DNA from: Mesostigma viride
Lineage: Eukaryota > Streptophyta > Mesostigmatophyceae > Mesostigmatales > Mesostigmataceae
Assembly: GCA_009746045.1 (NCBI GenBank)
Contig: RPFO01000332.1
Location: 1 to 29,263 of the forward strand
Length of the DNA stretch: 29,263 nucleotides
Reading direction: 5' to 3'
Shown here: positions 1-7,389 of the stretch, one piece after another
Layout of the letters: each line of letters opens with the position of its first letter
How positions within the stretch are numbered: the stretch's first letter is position 1
Program-made: the position numbers and the translations under genes
The notes under the pieces: model-generated
Told to the model about the DNA's origin: nothing
The model's input: the letters and a program-made list of their open reading frames with translations, nothing else
The model's database searches: none

Positions 1-71
1 ACGACCTTATAACTACGCCAGCCGCGGCCGAACCCCTGCCGAGTGACATTCCTCCCACGAGGAAACGCCGC

Positions 72-1289
72 ATGTCCAATAACGACCAGTTGGCATTTAT
101 GGAGAACGTGCCTAAGAAAAAAAGGAGTGGCGGGAGACACGCTGCTCCACGGGTAAAGATTGAAGACGGGGTTTACAATGAAAAGAAGGGGACTAATGAG
201 ACTCCGGACACATGGGTCGAGTTCGCTAGTTTCTACGGACCTTTTGGCAAAAACAAGTTGAAAGATTGGTCAAAAGAGGAGGCCGCGAGACAGTATCAAA
301 ACTTTTTGGATAGAGTCCAACGAGGGGAGTTGAACCTCGACGAGCTAGTGCGTGCCAGAGGCGCGAATTGGGACCACAAGATGGGACCGGGAATGACAGA
401 GAGGTTGAGCCAGGTGCGCCCACCCATAGGAACGATGAAAGGGCGTTGGGAAAAGGCCGTAAGGGAGTTTGAAAAAGTGACCGGTATCGATCGAACCCTC
501 TTAAAAGACGGGGAACTGAACTTGACGGAAAGCGACTTGAAAAAGGCGGCGATGGTGGTGAACAAAAACTTTTTTTCCAACTCGTTCCCTGTACACGAGG
601 TCTTGTGGAAAATAGATGAGAAAGACGACCCCGAAACCCTTGCATACTCGCTAGGCAAGAACAAGATCGGACTCGCAAGACCATCTGCGCTCAAGGCCTT
701 CAAGGAGTTTTCTCCCGAGACCGAAATCGTGATAGACGAGGGGAAAGTGGTCCGATCGAACGCACAGAGATTGTTACAGTTCCTTGCACACGAAATGATC
801 CATTCCGCAAATTCGAGGTGGGCTCCTATCCGCGATCTCCAATACGACTTCCATGGTCCTGTCTTCCATCGCAATAACCGTCTGTTCAACGGTCTTGACA
901 CCGTCCACGACTACTTTGGACATAGTGTCCCAAAAAAGGATATCCCTTACATAGGGGACAGTGAGGAGACTTTTTCATTGTACGACGTTAAAAGGCCTCC
1001 CGTTGGAGCGAGCGAGACAGGTAAAAAACACTACTCTGCGAGCGTTCTACCCTATACGCTTGACCAACTAGAGGAAATAGAAAAGATAACAAACGAGGCA
1101 GGTGTGCAAGAATTGAAAGATCGCGATATTCAGAGGTACATGCGCACCCAGGTGCTGCGAAAGAAGCCCGGAACGAGGAGGGACTACCCGGAAGACTTCC
1201 TCCCCCTGGACGACCGCGAGGACCCCGACACGCGCGACAAGAGGCGCTTTGTGAAGAAATATATGAAGAGACAAAAGACGTCCGCGTGA
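72..1289 (+). CDS. SprT/Spartan-like zinc metalloprotease
   Basis: A 405-residue protein with a SprT/Spartan-type metalloprotease core in its middle. The zinc-binding motif HEMIH lies at residues 240-244. A third candidate ligand, His261, sits in FHGPVF, the counterpart of the HGPEF box of Spartan proteins. Known family members degrade proteins crosslinked to DNA, so a role in viral genome repair or in clearing stalled complexes is inferred. The first 150 residues are charged and not recognised, and the C-terminus is rich in Lys, Arg and Asp. The ATG at 72 follows an upstream TTATAA (8-13). By eye, base composition is less GC-rich than in most neighbours. It faces the next gene tail to tail, 4 bp apart. 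A related, frame-broken copy lies at the right edge on the opposite strand. Confidence 0.85.
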   Translation: MSNNDQLAFMENVPKKKRSGGRHAAPRVKIEDGVYNEKKGTNETPDTWVEFASFYGPFGKNKLKDWSKEEAARQYQNFLDRVQRGELNLDELVRARGANWDHKMGPGMTERLSQVRPPIGTMKGRWEKAVREFEKVTGIDRTLLKDGELNLTESDLKKAAMVVNKNFFSNSFPVHEVLWKIDEKDDPETLAYSLGKNKIGLARPSALKAFKEFSPETEIVIDEGKVVRSNAQRLLQFLAHEMIHSANSRWAPIRDLQYDFHGPVFHRNNRLFNGLDTVHDYFGHSVPKKDIPYIGDSEETFSLYDVKRPPVGASETGKKHYSASVLPYTLDQLEEIEKITNEAGVQELKDRDIQRYMRTQVLRKKPGTRRDYPEDFLPLDDREDPDTRDKRRFVKKYMKRQKTSA

Positions 1290-1300
1290 GGTCTCACGCG
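1283..1300. terminator. Palindrome holding the stop codons of two convergent genes
   Basis: The 18-bp sequence CGCGTGAGGTCTCACGCG forms two perfect 8-bp arms around GT. It contains the TGA of the upstream plus-strand gene (1287-1289) and the TGA of the minus-strand gene (complement of 1294-1296). Transcripts from either side would end with the same hairpin. Hairpin-directed transcript ends are known in mimiviruses, so the function given here is by analogy. Confidence 0.55.
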
Positions 1301-1767
1301 ACGAACGACAGCTTCGGGACGTAGGCGGTGCCCCCGTCGGCCATCGGGACCGCGTGGAACCTCGACAGGGTCGCGTCGGCGGCGAGGAAATCGGCCAGCG
1401 GAATCGGGCCGTTCGAGCTCCCGGTCGTGATGTTGACGTGACTCGAGACCCCCGCCGGGCGCACGGGCATCTCGACGAACGTCGCGCCGTGGACCGCGTA
1501 GTGCCCGTCTAGGACGCGCGCGATCAGGTCGATGGCGCGCTTGTCGTCGTCCGATACCTCGGCGAAAGGCGGGACGATGACGGAAATGGCGCCGGCGATC
1601 TCGTGACTGGCGTTGTCGTACGCGAGCACGCCGGCGAGCACCCGCGCCGACGAGGACTGAGCGCGGAAGGAGAAGACGGGGCGGTTGATGCCCGCGAGAG
1701 GGAACGCCTCGGACACGGGACAGTTGAGCGTGAGCATGACGTCGCGCTTCCAGGCGGTGGACGACAT
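1294..1767 (-). CDS. Hypothetical protein, 157 aa
   Basis: Not recognised. The start is placed at the ATG whose complement is 1765-1767 (MSSTAWKRD) rather than at the more upstream non-ATG start near 1821. The upstream extension is Arg/Ser-rich and runs across a TATA-like stretch (TTATAG about 6 bases before the ATG, AATATATCC further up). The protein is mostly globular in composition, with Ala/Val-rich segments and no clear membrane span or zinc motif. It sits in a minus-strand run with the 36-residue ORF and the zinc-knuckle protein upstream. Confidence 0.7.
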   Translation of the reverse strand: MSSTAWKRDVMLTLNCPVSEAFPLAGINRPVFSFRAQSSSARVLAGVLAYDNASHEIAGAISVIVPPFAEVSDDDKRAIDLIARVLDGHYAVHGATFVEMPVRPAGVSSHVNITTGSSNGPIPLADFLAADATLSRFHAVPMADGGTAYVPKLSFVA

Positions 1768-1792
1768 CGTGTCTATAAGAAGAATGGATATA

Positions 1793-1903
1793 TTATTGCT
1801 CGATCGCCGCCGCCTTCTCACCCTCGGGACGCGTCTTGCGCCACTCGAGGTACTCGGCGAGAGCTCGCTGCATTCGTTTGCGTATACGATACACGCCGTA
1901 CAT
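1793..1903 (-). CDS. Small basic hypothetical protein, 36 aa
   Basis: A short open frame starting MYGVYRIRKRMQ and ending AAAIEQ. It fills the gap between two minus-strand genes, beginning 12 bases after the stop of the zinc-knuckle gene. It is rich in Arg, Lys and Glu and would form one amphipathic helix. The tight fit and the ATG start support it; the length makes chance possible. Function unknown. Confidence 0.4.
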   Translation of the reverse strand: MYGVYRIRKRMQRALAEYLEWRKTRPEGEKAAAIEQ

Positions 1904-1915
1904 TTTTCCCAGCGG

Positions 1916-2623
1916 CTACTTTTTGGACTTCGGGCGTGTTTTCGCTACCGCGTCTGCCACAAGACTGTTTCCCCATCGCAGCTCCTCCAAATGCGAGGCG
2001 GCCTCGTCGTGTCTCTTCTGCGTTTCCTTCAACCAAGTACTCAGGTCTGGGACTGCGTCCCTCTTCCTTAGACCCATGTTTGCCATCTGTTTTTCGTGAA
2101 CACGTTTCGCGACGGCCTGCGGATGAGAGGGCAGTGCCGCGTTTCGCAACTCCTGGCGTTCCCGTTCCATCATTCGAAGGAGGGACTCCATGGACTGCTT
2201 TTGTGGGTCCTGGAATTCGTCCACACCGAGCATGACATCACGAGCACGAGGGGAAATGTTCCTGTACGACTTCGATTTGCCGCGGTATGGTCGGTCGACA
2301 TACGCGTCATGGGCGTACGTTGCACTTTGCGGCTCATCGGGAATGTACGAGTCCACCATCTTCTTCCAGTCGGGCACCTCGGACGTGAGTTTGCGACTCC
2401 GGTCGCCGAGGAGATCGCGAGCGCGCGGAGAGGTTGACATAGGAATCGTCGAGCTCGCGACCGCGTCCGTGTACAAGTCGTGTCCCGTTTTCTCCTCGCC
2501 GCCCTGTCTCACCGCATGTCGTCGCTTCTTCCCCGCGGCGCCGTGGAGACCGCAAAACACCCTGCCCGTCCGGCACTGCTTGCGGCATTTGGAGCCCTTC
2601 CGTGTCTTTCCTTTGCACTGCAT
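1916..2623 (-). CDS. Protein with N-terminal CCCH zinc knuckle, 235 aa
   Basis: The first 27 residues hold Cys3, Cys13, Cys24 and His27 in a Lys/Arg/Gly-rich setting (CKGKTRKGSKC then FCGLH). This is a small zinc-binding module seen at the end of many giant-virus proteins. The rest is hydrophilic and likely helical, with two copies of the motif SPRARD near residues 65 and 125. The Lys/Arg-rich ends suggest nucleic-acid contact, which is inference. The ATG is preceded by ACTATAAAGG, so the start and promoter agree. It heads a minus-strand run. Confidence 0.75.
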   Translation of the reverse strand: MQCKGKTRKGSKCRKQCRTGRVFCGLHGAAGKKRRHAVRQGGEEKTGHDLYTDAVASSTIPMSTSPRARDLLGDRSRKLTSEVPDWKKMVDSYIPDEPQSATYAHDAYVDRPYRGKSKSYRNISPRARDVMLGVDEFQDPQKQSMESLLRMMERERQELRNAALPSHPQAVAKRVHEKQMANMGLRKRDAVPDLSTWLKETQKRHDEAASHLEELRWGNSLVADAVAKTRPKSKK

Positions 2624-2674
2624 CCTTTATAGTTTCACGTTTTACTTTTTTTTTGTACAAAGGAGAGAAAGGAG
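2624..2674. promoter_or_regulatory. AT-rich start region with TATA-like box
   Basis: On the minus strand ACTATAAAGG lies directly ahead of the ATG at 2623. The plus-strand side has a run of nine T and purine-rich AAAGGAGAGAAAGGAG before a possible small ORF at 2675. This is one of many TATA-like boxes found within about 25 bp of a start codon in the window. Confidence 0.5.
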
Positions 2675-2818
2675 ATGTCAGGAAGCGTTCGGACGAGCAA
2701 CGGGATGAACGCGCGGCGGTGCGCGGAGATCGCCGTCGGGACGTGCCGCGCGTGCCTCGTGGCCGCCTGTCACCTCGTGCTGGCCTCCTGGTGTCGCGCG
2801 GCGACCTGGCCGCAGTGA
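2675..2818 (+). CDS. Possible 47-aa Cys-rich hydrophobic peptide
   Basis: An ATG-started frame whose middle third (CAEIAVGT then LVAACHLVLASW) is hydrophobic enough for one membrane span and carries five Cys. It sits between a divergent promoter and non-coding repeats. Nothing identifies it, and in this GC-rich DNA such short frames also arise by chance. Confidence 0.25.
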   Translation: MSGSVRTSNGMNARRCAEIAVGTCRACLVAACHLVLASWCRAATWPQ

Positions 2819-2845
2819 GGCGCACGTAGTTACATTCAGCATACG

Positions 2846-3045
2846 CAGATCCATCCGCTGGCGGATCCAGCAGCTGCCGGTCCGACACTGGCCAGTCGCC
2901 GGATCCAGCAGCTGGCGGATCGGGCAGCTGCCGGATCTAGCAGCGGATGGTCGGGCGCTTGCACGACGCCAGATCCATCCCCTAGCGGATCCTGCAGCTG
3001 TCGGTCCGACACCGGCGAGTCGCTGGATCCATCAGCTGCCGGATC
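2846..3045. repeat. Two direct repeats of about 76 bp rich in small palindromes
   Basis: Copies at about 2846-2921 and 2970-3045 share most positions. Each starts CAGATCCATCC and contains GCAGCTG, GGTCCGACAC and GGATCCA. Between and within them GGATC and CAGCTG, themselves palindromic, recur many times. No credible ORF uses this stretch. It could be a protein-binding region, a replication or recombination site, or decayed repeat DNA. The bases from 3046 to the duplicated KilA-N unit at 3141 show nothing further. Confidence 0.6.
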
Positions 3046-3253
3046 CCGCGAGCGGCCGAAACCGAGGAGGGCATAGCGACATGTGACGAATGCTAGTAGT
3101 CAACGTTTGGATTGTTTGAACCTGGAATTGTATACCCCCCTTCCGGAAAGTTCATGTCTGTGTCGGCGAGGACGATCATGTCGGCGAGGATGCAGCACTC
3201 CTCGACCATAAATTCGCCCACCGCGAAACAGAGGCCTGATCCGAGCGCCAACC

Positions 3254-4027
3254 ATGGCGACCGTCTGCGGTGGAGCCCCTTTCACACACGCTCTGTTTCA
3301 CTTGACGAGAGAGACCGACAATTACTGGATATTCACGTTGAAGTCTTGTCCGACGTCGGAGTTGGACCCCTGCCAGGAAATCAGAGTCCGGAAGAGCGAC
3401 CGAATGATCCATGGCCAGGGCTTGACCGCTGCGGCATCGAATGGAAAGAAGCGCTTCGTCAACTGGTTCAGGCTCGACAAGTCCAAGGACTTCATAGCGG
3501 CTCTCGGGAGGTCTCCTGACTTCCAGGACGGTGGTATCGACCAATCAGGCATAGCCCTCACAATTGAGGGCTATGACCAAGCCCCGTCGGACAATGTTTC
3601 CAACGTGGTAAAGACCGTGATGGGCGGCCAGAACGACGAGCGAGGCGTGTGGATCCATGCCAAATTGATCGACAAAGTCGTCGAATGGGCTAAGCAACCA
3701 CTAACCCAAAAGATAGAAGCACCCATTCAAGAACGAGTTGCACGAGCTATGCCGGGCAGCGAACGAGAAGTGCGATGTCCGACCGGCGTGATCGACATTA
3801 TCTCCCATTGCCCCCCCGTTATCGTGGAAGTGAAAGACGTCAAGGACTGGATGAAAGGCATCGGGCAGTTGTTTGGCTATGGGCATTATTTTCCGGGTTA
3901 CAAGAAACGTTTACTCATCTTTCGGACGGACAGGACCAGTCCGGGACAAATCCAAAACATCAAAGAGGTATGCGAAGGATGCGGCATCGAACTCGCAATG
4001 TACGAGGATTTGTACGGTGCTGTATGA
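3254..4027 (+). CDS. KilA-N-like N-terminus fused to PD-(D/E)XK nuclease-like domain
   Basis: A 257-residue protein. Residues 1-140 match the KilA-N protein that follows (shared KSDRMIH, NGKKRF, NWFRLDKSKDF, RGVWIH), but the end of the KilA-N fold is cut short. Residues about 170-257 look like a restriction-type nuclease: Asp181 in GVIDII, Glu192 and Lys194 in VIVEVK, and Gln205 in GIGQLFGYG. KilA-N domains bind DNA, so a DNA-targeted nuclease is a fair inference. The ATG is preceded by ATAAATT about 45 bp upstream, conserved in the next gene. The truncated KilA-N half suggests a chimera from recombination after tandem duplication. Confidence 0.8.
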   Translation: MATVCGGAPFTHALFHLTRETDNYWIFTLKSCPTSELDPCQEIRVRKSDRMIHGQGLTAAASNGKKRFVNWFRLDKSKDFIAALGRSPDFQDGGIDQSGIALTIEGYDQAPSDNVSNVVKTVMGGQNDERGVWIHAKLIDKVVEWAKQPLTQKIEAPIQERVARAMPGSEREVRCPTGVIDIISHCPPVIVEVKDVKDWMKGIGQLFGYGHYFPGYKKRLLIFRTDRTSPGQIQNIKEVCEGCGIELAMYEDLYGAV

Positions 4028-4065
4028 CTTCCGGCTGCCGTCACACATAACCGGGCTGTCCGGAA

Positions 4066-4230
4066 CCTTCATGTCGGTGTCGGCAAATGAGATCGTGTCG
4101 GCGAGGACAGCCGTGTCGGTAAAGCGGAGCATGTCGGTGTCGGTAAGCGGATCATGTCGGCGAGGAGGACGCCCCTCTCGACAATAAATTCGCTCCATCG
4201 CGAACAGAGGTCCCAGACCGAGCACCAACA
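4066..4230 (+). promoter_or_regulatory. Repeated TGTCGG motifs and TATA-like box before second KilA-N gene
   Basis: Between 4066 and 4165 the hexamer TGTCGG occurs about seven times, often as GTGTCGGT or CATGTCGGCGAGG. A shorter set precedes the first KilA-N gene (about 3153-3190). ACAATAAATTCG at about 4181 is conserved between the two copies and probably is the core promoter. The repeats could be operator sites for the encoded KilA-N proteins, which is inference. Confidence 0.45.
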
Positions 4231-5346
4231 ATGGCGGCCATCCGTGGTCGAGCTCCTTTCACCCACGCGTTGTTTAAGTTGGCGAGAGAGACTGATCATC
4301 TTTGGATCTTCACGTTGAAGTCTTGTCCGGTCTTGGAAGTGGATCCCGCCCAAAACATCAAAGTCCGGAAGAGTGACCGAATGATCCATGCCCAGGACTT
4401 GACTGCTGCGGCCTCGAATGGAAAGAAGCGCTTCGACAATTGGTTCAGGCTCGACAAGTCGAAGGACTTCATAACGGCTCTCGGGAGGTCTCCTTACTTC
4501 CAAGACGCCGGTATCGGCCAATCAGGAATAGCCCTCACAAATGAGGGCTATGACCAGGCCCCATCGGACGACGTTCCCGGCGTGGTGAAGACTATGAAGA
4601 CTGGGCCAGTGGACGAGCGAGGCGTGTGGATCCACCCCAAGTTGGTGAACGCGCTGACGATGTGGATCAGCCCGGACTTTCACGTTCAGGCCATGGACTG
4701 GGTGGACCGCATCCTGGCGGGCGACATCACCATGATGGAGGTGGTGCGAGACGCCCACGACGCGGTCCACGGCACGACGACGACCGTCGCCATCAACACG
4801 GTGTGCGAGTCCCGGAAGCGTCCCAATTACGTGGTGCCGGACCGGACGCTCCCCCCGAGCATGCGCGTGATCGCCAAGGACACCCAGCACATGCTGGGCG
4901 ACTTCGTGGACTCGGCCGTCACACACAAGGACGACGTGGGCAAAATCATGATGTTTTTGGGCGACAAGGCGTGCGAGGCGGCGACCGGTCAGAACGCGGG
5001 GGCATTGAAGAGGCTCAACGGCGTCAAGAATGGCAGCGCCAGGGACCTGATGAACGAAGAGCAGCTCGAGAACGTCGATTACTTCATGCGCAAGGTCATG
5101 AGGCGCGCGATCGCCGCCGGGGACGGGAGGGACTTTCACGAGATCGCCGTCTCCGTGAAAAGGGACATGGCGACCTTCGTCGCGCCACCGTCTGGTCCGA
5201 CGCCGATGGAGGTCGTGAAGAAGAACAAGGAGGACATGCGAAAGGATCTCTTGTTGACGCGCCCCTTGAACCTCGAGAGGTTCTACAGGCGTGTCCCAAA
5301 GCTGGACTCGACCATCAAGGGGGTGCGCGACCTGTCTGGTCCGTAG
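4231..5346 (+). CDS. KilA-N domain protein, 371 aa
   Basis: Residues about 45-170 form a recognisable KilA-N DNA-binding domain, with LTAAASNGKKRF, NWFRLDKS and the closing block RGVWIHPKLVNALTMWISPDF followed by WVDRIL. The C-terminal 200 residues are helical and charged and are not assigned. KilA-N proteins are common and often multi-copy in large DNA viruses and phages. The N-terminal module is shared with the preceding gene. The C-terminal coding is markedly more GC-rich by eye, the change falling near the end of the shared module. Confidence 0.85.
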   Translation: MAAIRGRAPFTHALFKLARETDHLWIFTLKSCPVLEVDPAQNIKVRKSDRMIHAQDLTAAASNGKKRFDNWFRLDKSKDFITALGRSPYFQDAGIGQSGIALTNEGYDQAPSDDVPGVVKTMKTGPVDERGVWIHPKLVNALTMWISPDFHVQAMDWVDRILAGDITMMEVVRDAHDAVHGTTTTVAINTVCESRKRPNYVVPDRTLPPSMRVIAKDTQHMLGDFVDSAVTHKDDVGKIMMFLGDKACEAATGQNAGALKRLNGVKNGSARDLMNEEQLENVDYFMRKVMRRAIAAGDGRDFHEIAVSVKRDMATFVAPPSGPTPMEVVKKNKEDMRKDLLLTRPLNLERFYRRVPKLDSTIKGVRDLSGP

Positions 5347-5362
5347 GCATACTATACGCGTC

Positions 5363-5815
5363 TATATTCGCGAGACTGTAACCGCGTTCCCAGTACCATC
5401 TCCTCGACCACGTGTCATTGTATGAGGGGAGTCGGATGGTTTCTCATCCGACCTTCTCCGCCATCAGATCTAGCTAACGTAACAGTTCAACAGTCGTGAT
5501 TGCGTGCTTGATTGTGTATGCCAGAGCGAGTATATGATGGAATAAAGCGTATTTTGGAACATTACTGCATGTTCTACACATACGCGCGTCGGGCGGTAAC
5601 CATGTTCCCGATACCATATCGTCGGACACGTGTCGTCGTCTGAGGGGGGTCGGAGCGATTCTGCTCATGCTTTCCCCGCCGTCAGATACAGCTAACGTAA
5701 CAGTTCAACGGTCAGGATTGTATGCTTGATTGTGTATACAAATGCAATCATATTATGGAATAAAGGGTATATTCGAACGTGACCGCGTACCTGTGACACC
5801 CATCTCGAGCCTCTA
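5363..5815 (+). repeat. Two and a part tandem copies of a 190-220 bp non-coding unit
   Basis: Units start near 5363, 5550 and 5768, the third cut off after about 45 bp. Shared blocks include TATATTCG-like starts, TAGCTAACGTAACAGTTCAAC, GCTTGATTGTGTAT and GGAATAAAG (5539-5547, 5757-5765). The first unit has a perfect hairpin, GTCGGATG and CATCCGAC around a 6-base loop (5431-5452). No ORF spans the units credibly. They may be 3' UTR or non-coding RNA units, since each carries an AATAAA signal, or remnants of gene duplication downstream of the KilA-N pair. Confidence 0.7.
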
Positions 5816-5883
5816 ACTAGTATCTCCCTTTCGAGCACGAGTGCGGCGTTCGACATGTTCGCTACCGGGTCGAGCGGTCCACG

Positions 5884-6497
5884 AAAAGTTCGGGCTATGC
5901 GGATAGCCCGAACTTTTGGGATAGCCCGAACTTTTCGCGAAAATCGCTAGCGAAAACACAAACTATTGCCCAAACTTTTCGCCGTCTCCGAGCCATTTGA
6001 AAAGTTCGGGCTATGGTTCGGGCTATCGATGTATAGCCCGAACCCGACCATTTCTTCCCTTGGACGGGGTGGATGGTGTATGCCTTGTCCTTTTCTCTCT
6101 CTCTCTCTCTCTCTTTCCTAACACATAAAATATAGACCTATTCCTAACACATATATACAGCCATGTCCCTAACACATAAATATTTATGTGTTAGCATCGT
6201 CTCTATTTTTATGTGTTGGGAATAGGACAATCCTATATACCATATCCATGTATATTTATGTGTTGGGAAAGGAGAGAGAGAAGATAAAGCAAGCACCAAG
6301 GCATGCGCACCCCCGTCCAAGGGAAGAAATGGTCGGGTTCGGGCTATAAATCGATAGCCCGAACCATAGCCCGAACTTTTCAAATGGCTCGGAGACGGCG
6401 AAAAGTTTGGGCAATAGTTTGTGTTTTCGCTAGCGATTTTCGCGAAAAGTTCGGGCTATCCCAAAAGTTCGGGCTATGCGGATAGCCCGAACTTTTG
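5884..6497. repeat. Near-perfect 614-bp palindrome (fold-back or MITE-like element)
   Basis: The left arm (5884 to about 6065) recurs as its reverse complement at about 6316-6497 with very few differences. A roughly 250-bp centre is itself looser inverted repeats. The arms are built from AAAAGTTCGGGCTAT and its complement, about a dozen copies in both orientations. The centre has a CT run (from about 6094) mirrored by a GA run (6271-6281), three copies of CCTAACACATA mirrored by three of TATGTGTT, and a perfect 26-bp palindrome at 6169-6194. No ORF or transposase is present and no target-site duplication is visible. It could be a MITE, a fold-back element, a replication origin or a resolved hairpin end. 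Confidence 0.85.
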
Positions 6498-6646
6498 GAT
6501 GTATCGCTTCCCCCCCCTCATGCATGAGTGACATGAGACGCGTTTAGGGGGTGTCAAGGGCCCACGCGCCACCACCAACGAGGGCACAAAACCCAGCTTT
6601 CCGCGCGTGCGGTCTCGTTCGTAGCGCCTCGCCGCTCTTACCAGCA

Positions 6647-6766
6647 GGGAGAATTAATTCTCCCGCTTGGAGTCCCTATAGAGGGGAGAATTCTCCCCGT
6701 GGCGCGGAGTCAGACGGGAGAATTCTCACCCCGCCTGTCTCGCCAGACGGGAGTATTTTCCCGTCT
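6647..6766. promoter_or_regulatory. Cluster of four GGGAGAATTCTCCC-type palindromes
   Basis: GGGAGAATTAATTCTCCC (6647-6664, perfect), GGGGAGAATTCTCCCC (6683-6698, perfect), a copy with core GAGAATTCTC (6718-6727), and AGACGGGA with TCCCGTCT around six bases (6745-6766). Spacing is about 30-40 bp. The cluster lies 117 bp upstream of the acidic protein gene. Binding sites for a dimeric regulator or an initiator are the simplest reading. The stretch from 6498 to 6646 shows no gene or clear repeat. Confidence 0.6.
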
Positions 6767-6882
6767 ATGTTTACCAAGACCGGGTGATTCGAAGGTATCG
6801 GTGGGGCCGACGCCTTCGAGAGCGGGAAGGCGCGTTCGTCCGGTCCAAAAATAAGTGCCGCGTCTGGGGTAGAAGACTCGCC

Positions 6883-7386
6883 ATGCCTCTGAAGACGGCC
6901 AAGTCCGGATCCGACTCGTGGTTCGAGGACCTCACGCTGCGTCCGCGCGCACCGGCGTCGACTCCATCGTCGTCGTCGTCCTCCGCCACCACTAAGGCCG
7001 TCCGCACGTCCAAATCCCTCGCCCCTGCCCACCGCGTGTCCAAGGAGCCGCCCCCCAAGGACGTGCGATTCGAGGAGGAAGACGAGGAGGACGAGTCCCC
7101 GCCGGACGAGGACCAGGAGGAAGACGAGTTCGACGACGATCCCGAGGAAGAGGACGAGGAACCCGAGCAAGAGGAAGAGGAAGAGGAGGAGGAGCCTCCG
7201 TTGCCCCCTCCGAAACCCGCCCCTGCCCCGTCCCGTGCGCCGAGTCGCAAGTCCTCCGCCGCCTTGCCTGCGTCCGCCGCGCCCGCGGTCGAGGACTCTG
7301 TGAAGCGGTACGTCCGCACGACGTACCGCACGGACCCGTCGTCGCTTCGTTCCCCGGCGCTGAAAGATGTTCTGCGGAATGCGTGA
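6883..7386 (+). CDS. Acidic low-complexity protein, 167 aa
   Basis: The ATG at 6883 is preferred over an upstream GTG at 6784 because AAAATAAGTG lies between them as a likely TATA-like box. A Ser-rich N-terminal third is followed by a tract of about 40 Glu/Asp residues (about 63-101), then a Pro/Ala/Ser-rich linker and a short basic C-terminus. There is no known fold. Such proteins can act as histone mimics, transcription activators or virion fillers, none of which is shown here. It ends three bases before the next ATG. Confidence 0.6.
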   Translation: MPLKTAKSGSDSWFEDLTLRPRAPASTPSSSSSSATTKAVRTSKSLAPAHRVSKEPPPKDVRFEEEDEEDESPPDEDQEEDEFDDDPEEEDEEPEQEEEEEEEEPPLPPPKPAPAPSRAPSRKSSAALPASAAPAVEDSVKRYVRTTYRTDPSSLRSPALKDVLRNA

Positions 7387-7389
7387 ACG

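Larger units (their letters stand above)
3141..4650 (+). repeat. Tandem duplication of promoter plus KilA-N 5' module
   Basis: The DNA from about 3141 to 3673 and from about 4060 to 4650 is clearly homologous. It covers the upstream region (CCGGAA then TTCATGTC, and TCGACnATAAATTCGC) and the first roughly 140 codons of each gene. Homology stops at the codons for RGVWIH and a few residues after. Beyond that the two genes encode unrelated C-terminal domains and, by eye, differ in GC content. Confidence 0.85.

Noticed and set aside
5363-5815. CRISPR array
   Set aside because: The repeats are 190-220 bp, diverged and without short regular repeat-spacer structure; the gene content is viral and eukaryotic in type.
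5884-6497. Genome terminal inverted repeat
   Set aside because: The palindrome is internal, with genes on both sides, so it is not an end in this assembly, though a past fused end cannot be excluded.
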